From assembly GCA_019843655.1 (NCBI GenBank), contig JACDQD010000005.1, forward strand, positions 13,853,575-13,917,574: a stretch of DNA of 64,000 nt, in the 5' to 3' direction. Source of the stretch: Lethocerus indicus (Eukaryota; Arthropoda; Insecta; Hemiptera; Belostomatidae). Every line of letters starts with the position of its first letter. Within the stretch, counting starts at the first letter, position 1. The notes under the pieces are model-generated. The model was not told where the DNA came from and ran no database searches. It saw only the letters and a list, made by a program, of their open reading frames with translations. Both the position numbers and the translations under genes were made by a program. Shown in pieces: positions 57,141-64,000 of this stretch.

Positions 57141-57285
57141 ATTTATGGGTCAGTCCCATAGTTCCAGTAAATGACCCGCAAGGACCTCTAAACTAGTAAA
57201 CAATTTTTTTCGTACGCTTCTGGTAATTTTATCACATTTTGATTTCTATCCTGCTCAGATAGGTAGTATTGTAGATCGCATATTA
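57141..57285 (+). repeat. dispersed repeat, copy A
   Basis: It aligns colinearly with 58252-58385: atttatggg, cc.atag.tcc, gac.tctaa.ct.gtaaaca, and an identical 23-bp block at 57210-57232 (starts tcgtacgcttctgg). It then fades through gattt.t.tcc and gtag..gatct.ca-like remnants. The family is not one I recognise; copy spacing of about 1.1 kb leaves open terminal direct repeats of one element or two independent insertions. Confidence 0.75.
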
Positions 57286-58251
57286 CAGTAATATGTGTTA
57301 ATGTTTTTTTATTGGATTCACGTTGCATTGTATTACGTTGCTGTGATAAAAAATGTGATCGGTTAATATAAATATTATAATATTGTATGTAAGTACAACG
57401 AAATATGACAAAATACCTTGTTTCGTTGGAAAGTCATGAAGATAATTTACCAATGATGGACTATATTTTTTAATCCCGGAATCGTTCCTATAGATTAAAT
57501 TCCATTCTAAAATATTAACCAAGCACGTTCCTGATATCCATTACATGCTTTAGTAAATATGTCTGAATAATTTCATGCGGAGTGTAATTATTGAATAAAT
57601 ATTTATGGATTGTTCCGGGATGAAATGAGAATAAAGAAGTCTCTTATGCTATAACACAGAGATAGGATCGTTCCTGGTCTGGACTATGTCCGTTATTTCG
57701 TCTGCACAGAGAACGCTGGCAGTTCTATCTTTCTTACCAATGCCATTCCGGCCCCATTACGCCTTGAAATAATCACGGCGTCATCTGTAGATATCTACAT
57801 CGGACCTCCTCGCGGCTCGACAAAAAACAGACTTGTCTCTTGACAGGGAAAAAACCGATCGGCGTCCCCACAAGAGAGTCAAGGACTCTCGACCGCAGGG
57901 AATAGCCAAAGGCGGCACTATATGGTTGAAGGATTAAATTAAAATTTCAGATTGTCGCTCCAATTTAAAACACATTTGCCAGTGTAAAAATACTATTTGC
58001 ACATGGTATAGGATCCAACGCATATGACACTTTACCATATCAAACTAATCAGACTGTCAGACAGATTCTTCTTTTTTTCTGGACTCCGCGCCAGGATGTT
58101 GCCTGCTCAGGTACCACCTCTGGCCTATTTGAAGACGAAAACTGATCCAACTTTATTGGTACGGTTCACTATCCCCATACTAGATGCGGGTAGTTAAAGG
58201 GTCCGTCGAGTGAATCTTGTTAATCTCCTGAGCAGGTAATCGCTGCGGTAA
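57286..58251. other. spacer between the direct repeats
   Basis: A 14-bp palindrome, TGTAGATATCTACA, lies at 57786-57799, and a 7-bp hairpin, GAGAGTC/GACTCTC with a 3-nt loop, at 57874-57890. CCTGCTCAGG (58102-58111) and CCTGAGCAGG (58227-58236) form an inverted repeat ending about 15 bp before copy B. The 74-codon minus frame at 57298-57522 has no RT or transposase motif. Confidence 0.4.
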
Positions 58252-58385
58252 TTTATGGGGTGGTCCTATAGTCCTATTAAGTGACTCCCAGGGACGTCTA
58301 ACCTCGTAAACACAATATCGTACGCTTCTGGTAATTTTATTAAACTGATTTATGTCCACTTCACGTAGTGATCTACACTCTTACC
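58252..58385 (+). repeat. dispersed repeat, copy B
   Basis: Partner of the 57.14-57.29 kb copy in the same orientation. The identical 23-bp block is at 58318-58340, and upstream blocks tcctatagtcct and ggacgtctaacctcgtaaac match with a few changes. Divergence outside the 23-bp block shows the copies are old. Confidence 0.75.
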
Positions 58386-61300
58386 TCGTATGCAACAATA
58401 TTATTTGGCAATAATAATCACCAATGAAATCTCATCAATCGGATTCTATTGTAAGGACAATCTGTTGCAGGCATTACGAGAAACAGTTTCTCCATTTCCC
58501 CAGGTTAATTTAATTCCGGCTTCTCGCTGTAGAGAGCAAAATTATAGATAAAAAAACTGGAAGCAAAATTCGTTGTTATATTGTTCGGATTATTTGACAT
58601 ATTATGAAAGTCGATGTAAACGTGTCAAGCGGCAACGTTCCCGGGAAAAGCGAGGTAAATTTTATATGAAATTAAATTAAAAATAAAGCCTTGACCTATA
58701 TAGCTTCAACAAGATACAGGCCGGCGGAGAGAGATTCATATAAGCCCCGAGTAGAGTCTGGAGAGATATTAAACTTTTATGTAAATACAAGTTAAACTTA
58801 AACTCGCTTTAAGTTAAAGTTCGCTAGGACGGCTCCCACTCTCGCTTGGTCGATAGGACTGTCGGGAGCCGACTCCACCCAGAATTTTTGTGAATCTTTT
58901 AGAAGAGAGAAATCTGCTCTTTTTTTCTAAGGCACGAAAAAATTTACTCTGGAAAATTACGCCAGGTTGTATTGGCAATGCTCGTATCAAAGTTTCGTAC
59001 GACAGTGGACTGGGTATTGGGGAGTTTTAGGAACGCAACCCGATTCCAACTGAATTTGACCGCAGGAAGGTGGACTAATTTGCATAAAATTATTGAAGTT
59101 AGATTAAAAAAGGTGCACTGTTTGTAAAGAAATGAATTGTTTTTAGTGTGAGGAATAGCTTCATGAGACTGGAAAATGATTCCCGTATAATATATTAAAG
59201 AAATGTGTAAACGGGTTAGTAAAATTGGTCGTTTTATTTCTTAACAATACACACATATATTGTTATATAAATATATTGAAAAAGGTTATTACACATTATT
59301 CCGTTTTACGAATTAATCATTAGCTACCTGTGCTATAGAGTTAAATTAGCGGAAATTCGTACGTTATATATTTGTAATTGGTAGTCTGGTTTCAAGTATC
59401 TGTTTTAATATTTTTGTCCACGTTTGCCAAATTACTGTTATTACAGTTAGGGGGCCTAATATATACGTTAAATATTTGATTAGGAAGGCCGTAATGCAAA
59501 TTTCCTAACGATGTGAAAGTTTCGTGCGAACGTAAACTAGGTGTTACTATCAATTCACTGTTCTAACTTAGGTAAGGAGGTATAATGGAAAATCCTAGGA
59601 AGAATTAAGGGCTGATATTCATGGGCCTCCCCTCCCCCTAATAACGGTTTCCCTGTACAGGCACCGTAATCGAATTTTAATTTATTCCTTTTAAACGAGA
59701 GCAATTTAATAATGAATTAACGGTGCGGTAGTCCCGATTTATAGATCTCATAAATTTCAGACAGTATATAGGCAGGGGTACCAAACAAAGGTTTACTCAG
59801 ACAATGGAGGCGGAGCGTATAGGAGACAGATCATCGCTTGGGGTTTCTTGGCCAGGCATAATATTCGACATGTGCTCTCGCCGACAGGCGCCATGGAGTT
59901 TTCAATTACAAGCGACATAAATTACGAAGTTTTTTAATTAAGGGCTGTAATTACGTTCGGATATCGAGCTCGGTATAGTCTCAGTGACAGACCCCCTTCC
60001 ATTTAACCCATTATTGCTCCTGGTTTTATTAAGTACAAACTAGAAGACCTGCGTATGTTTACTTTGGTAAAACCTTCTTAAAACAAGAATTATTTAAAGC
60101 TTCTCTTCTTTTCCCCCAGATAATAAATATCCTCCGTTGACCAAAATAATGTTTAAAATGATATTGACAAAAAATTAGTATATAAAATATAAATCAGTTT
60201 TTTAAATTTTAAATAATAATTCTGCCATTCTATAATAAAATGGCAGAGGCTCTAATTTATATTTCCCAACTCTCATTAGATTCTAATCTCCTGGACTATG
60301 AAATTGGACTTCTCGAAATCCAATTGGAGGCTTATTTTCTGATTAATAGTTCCCATCACTGAGGATTGCCCTGACAAATAGCTGAGAGGGGAAATTGTCT
60401 CCACCGCCTGTGCCTCTCCCTCAGTGTGGATGGCTAGCAAAAAGCCTGGCTCGTCCCCTACACCTTCTTTAGCAATTTATTCCTTCGACGGAAAGACTAA
60501 TTTTTTCACCCTCGCCCACCAACAAATTCCAATTTCCTCGTCTTCATTTCTAGGTCGACAATTTACCTGTAAAAATGTTCTGTATCGTATGATTCCAATT
60601 TTCGGTTTGTTTCCTCGGCGTAGTAACATTGATTTAAAAAGTAGAAGTCATTCAGTCAGAGGTATAGGCTTGCACGGTAAAATTTCTTTCACCGAAACAT
60701 TGAAAAGTTCGTTATAAAGACTAAATAATAATTGCAACTTGAATGATAATTTCAAATTGAAAAATTGCAATTATATCTTTAACTATTATGATTGTAATGG
60801 ATATGTGGTTCCGAAACCACACCCAATGGAACACATCCAGTGGTATTGGACAAATATATTATATTTGGCTTCACGGTCGATTTTTTCTCCTTGGGCTTAG
60901 AGGCAGATAATGCAATAATAAATTTTTTTCGAAGGAAAACATGGTGCAGCCGAAAGAAAACATGAGCCGTCCAACACGTGTTTTTCAGATTTTTCAGATT
61001 CTTTGATTGCTTTGTCCCTGTTGCCTGAATCAATTTTCCTGGTTTAATTGAACAACGGGCCAATAAAATAAGATGGTGGTTTATAAACCTAAAGCTCGAT
61101 TGGGGTGAAATAAGACTAATACCTCTAGGTTTCGGGGTTCGCTTAATTAAAATATAGGTGATCCTCTGGGCTCGATCGGGCTCCCCTCGCAAATTGGGTC
61201 GTAGTCTATTAGGTGGAGACGATATGGGCCTCCCCCTTAAGATTTTATAGGGCTAATGAAAATTTCCGTTCTGTCCCCCCTTGCTCTATATAAACCCTTT

Positions 61301-62580
61301 CAACCACTGTCTCTAACTGAAACTTCGAGCTAATAACATATTTTTCATTGAAGGGTTCGAAAAGAAACGAACTGGAAAAACAAATAATCGATTTAGTATA
61401 CGTACAACATAATATGTGTGGATGTGACATCGTATCTACGCAGCAACCACTAGGAGATATAAGATAATAAGTGCAAATAGCTCATCAATTAGTGAATATT
61501 ACATAAGAGAGCATATCTAAAGGACGACATAGAGGATATTATGCCGTCAAATTTTGGGCCTTTTTTACGTACATTTTATACGAAGTTTCTTATTTCATTG
61601 TTATTTCAGGAACCAATCACTCTGAATCCGTCATACCTACCGAAAGCCTCCGCATTTGGGAGCCTCATCCTAATCACCGAATAGAAACGGGTTCGCTGAA
61701 AGTTTTCCCGAATCGGGAATCGTTTTAAAGTTACGTTTGGAGTTTCTAGTTCGAGTAACTGGTGAAGGGCCAGCTTCGAAAGCCTTCGCAAGTGGCAAGG
61801 TCCCCCTGAATTTCCTTCGTAGTTTCTCTGGACTCTATTGCTATAGTCAGGGAACCTCGTAATTAAAATGCGACGCAGGGAATATTAAAAGGAGAAACGA
61901 GGAAATCTGGGAAAACGCGGGGGAGCGACAACCAGAAAAAGAAGTGGGTTGAAGGATTTTCATTATTTTTTAGCTGGATGAGAAAATTCATTCGGGAACA
62001 AAATGAGAAAAGGTTCAATTGGAATTTGTTTATTGCGATTCTTTTAGAAATCGGAATTGCATTAACTGGTTATATAATTCTTCAAGAAATTTAAATTTTA
62101 ATAGAGACATAGTTGAACTTCAAATAATAATAATTAGACAATTAGTTGAAAATGAGAGGCTAAGAAAATCATCAACAGTTTATTTATAAATGTTGTACAT
62201 AACAAATTTGTTGTGTAAAAATTAGCTTAAATAGTAGTACTTTTACCTTATATAAATTGGTCGCATGTTAATTTATGACAATATCAGAGCTTCCTACATT
62301 TTTTAATATATTTAAATATTGAAGAGTGTTCCACCGAAAATCTTGAGGGAAAACCGTGAGGACGGTTACTGACAGCGCGATCCCGCTTATTCAAACATGA
62401 GCCATTTATTTTCGATGCTGGCTCTGAGCCTATTTTTCTTGTTCGCGGATAAATGGACTTTTAACAAAACGAACGCGGCCATAAATAATTCATAATGTTC
62501 GGTATGTTTTGTCCTACCGTTCAACGGCTGTCCTACACTCAGAATATTACTGGCATATCTAGGTACATGTTTCTCGGGAA
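58386..62580. other. non-coding stretch
   Basis: CGGCTCCC (58830-58837) and GGGAGCCG (58864-58871) form a perfect 8-bp stem with a 26-nt spacer. Frames of 97 (60424-60717) and 137 codons (60779-61192, minus) show no domain, and the first starts without ATG. CTATATAAACCC near 61287 is TATA-like. Otherwise nothing is recognised. Confidence 0.4.
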
Positions 62581-62582
62581 TC

Positions 62583-62660
62583 GAGGCGAGTAGAGCTCTG
62601 TTGGTAGAGCGCTGGGAACACCGGTCTCTTTGTCCTATTTGCAAATTCTTGAACATCACT
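62583..62660 (+). mobile_element. tRNA-derived SINE-like remnant
   Basis: TAGAGCTCTGTTGGTAGAGC (62591-62610), followed by GCTGG, closely matches a tRNA D-arm (TAGCTCAGTTGGTAGAGCGCTGG). TTTGCAAATTC near 62638-62648 is a degenerate B-box. Spacing suits a tRNA-like head. No intact acceptor or T-stem, so it is a decayed SINE head or tRNA pseudogene. Confidence 0.5.
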
Positions 62661-63090
62661 TAGAAAGGTTCCCCTTTAATAGTTCTCCTTTCGAATAGGT
62701 GAACGTTGGTTTCTATATATAAAAGGGCCGAACCACTTTTCATCATTTTTCGTACAAGCCGTTTGTTTTAACAGGAGTATGAACTAAGCGTATGATTCGA
62801 CCTCATCTAAATCTCATAATGAAAATAAAAATTTTATACAACAATAAACTTTATTCACCTAGAAGCAGTGTATCAAACGACGATGATTCTACATGGAGTA
62901 ATATGAATGAAACAAAGCACATAATTGAATGGGACATATAGTTCTACATAGTTAATATATTGCGCTGCTTGGAATAAATCTAATTTTCAACTATTGATAG
63001 CTGTTTTTTCTAGAAAAAACTACCACAAACAATATTGTTTGTGTTCGTTCTTTTATTAGAAGTGGTATGAAAGACGTGAATTTTTTATGG
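62661..63090. other. AT-rich stretch with a TATA-like motif
   Basis: TATAAAAG at 62718-62725 lies in the strong context TATATATAAAAGGGCC, followed by TTTTCATCATT about 24 bp on, which could be an initiator. The next ATG (62781) opens only a few codons, so no gene is called. Confidence 0.25.
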
Positions 63091-63490
63091 TGTCCCACTA
63101 AACCTCCGACGGGGACCGTTGAGAACGTATAATAGGAGTGTCTGGGGGCCGTTATCCAGTAATTGTGTGTACACGGCGTTTCCTTTTTTCCCCCCTTTCT
63201 TTCTCTCGGTACATCGTCCTGTCGGTGACACAGAACTACGATCGCCGAGGTAACGGTACAGCTTGGGGCGCAGACTGGTGGCCGTCACTAAATCCTCGGG
63301 GATCGTTTGGGCCCGGCCCACGTACAATAAATCCGATTGTCCTCAGTTCTCGGGGCAGGCACGGCCCGGCTAATGAGGCGTGGGTGACGCGTCGTTCACA
63401 CCCAGCCCAGGGTTCGATTCCCGCTCCCTCCTCAGGCAGTTTCATATCCAAAGAATTAACTGAGACAGCTCACGTAACTCCGATTAATAC
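63091..63490 (+). mobile_element. GC-rich segment with tRNA-like B-box (possible SINE)
   Basis: GGTTCGATTCC at 63411-63421 is a perfect B-box (RGTTCRANNCC) in a T-arm-like context. Upstream, GGGTG (63382-63386) and CACCC (63399-63403) could form an anticodon-like stem, but the A-box is not clear. Frames of 118 codons (plus), 80 and 71 codons (minus) overlap without similarity. A SINE is the most likely source of the B-box. Confidence 0.35.
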
Positions 63491-64000
63491 ATAATGCGTA
63501 CACTACAGATATTCAAAGCTCAATATGCAGTAATTTCGGAATACGAATTAGCAATGGTTTCTAGTGTACTTCGGTACCGAATAAACGATTATGTACAGTA
63601 CTTTGATTACAAATCACTACTCCAAAGTAGGTACCGGCAAAGAATTAAGGTAAGCTGATATCATGGGATATGTGAAGCAGGTTTAGAGCCGAGAGATAGC
63701 GTGGTACGCTGCTTTTGTCTTGTCATTTAGATAATGCGGTCTTTCCCCGACCTTGGATGGTGGCCCATTCGGGTCGACACGAAAAGTTCCGGGTATCCAC
63801 TTTTGTGACTCCGGCTCCATACCCTACCGCCCTATATCTATAGTGTATTAACAAGGGAAAACCCTGTAGAAAATTGCCAATGAGAAAATACCGTGCGTTC
63901 ATACCGCAAAGGATTTAAGAAAAGGCGCCCCACAGAGTATGACCTCAATTTAGTCGTAAGTTCTCCAACACTACGTTCAATGTACGTTATGGTTATTTTT
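63491..64000. other. non-coding stretch to window end
   Basis: No frame over 60 codons, no repeat and no RNA signature. Confidence 0.5.

Overview
The window looks like non-coding, AT-rich nuclear DNA from an invertebrate, most likely an arthropod. The support is the base composition, long dinucleotide microsatellites, a LINE tail of the kind common in insect genomes (RTE-like), several decayed tRNA-derived SINE heads, and a dispersed family of minimal hammerhead-ribozyme elements of the kind described in Penelope-like retroelements. The species is not identifiable from the sequence. I find no operons, ribosome binding sites, CRISPR arrays, rRNA or intact tRNA genes. No open reading frame exceeds 163 codons. 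Most of the open frames lie in GC-richer blocks where both strands are open, which is what chance predicts, so I call no intact host gene.

Layout. AT-rich desert is broken by GC-richer blocks of 200-700 bp at about 1.9, 4.1-4.4, 6.7-7.0, 7.6-7.85, 9.7-9.85, 12.1-12.3, 13.0-13.8, 15.8-16.15, 16.7-17.15, 20.6-20.8, 27.6-27.95, 35.2-35.55, 36.2-36.9, 37.1-37.4, 38.0-38.2, 38.8-39.2, 49.5-50.0, 51.0-52.3, 52.85-53.2, 54.2-55.1 and 63.1-63.5 kb. Several hold clustered transcription-factor-like motifs (POU octamers, forkhead, Myb/E2F, paired GATA, ACGCGT) and could be conserved regulatory elements; that is inference. Repeats include a compound (TC)n(AT)n tract at 18.3 kb, (TA)n tracts at 38.46 and 42.55 kb, several two-copy tandem duplications, and a diverged pair of direct repeats at 57.1 and 58.3 kb.

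Mobile elements. A probable LINE ORF2 C-terminus with an A-rich tail lies at 21.58-21.99 kb, and an RTE-like LINE 3' end at 6.5-6.65 kb. tRNA-like SINE heads lie near 2.55, 26.4, 44.3, 62.6 and 63.4 kb.

The most interesting system is a four-copy family carrying a minimal type I hammerhead motif: CUGANGA, a short helix II, GAAA, then helix III as the self-complementary ACCGGU, a GUC cleavage triplet, and helix I. The copy at 33.5 kb (minus strand) keeps every core base. The copy at 18.65-18.86 kb is an inverted dimer whose 56-bp arms begin 5 nt from the predicted cleavage site. The copies at 56.6 kb (intact 7-bp helix I, mutated core) and 43.3 kb are decayed. The zero-loop helix III predicts that cleavage needs a dimer or tandem transcript.
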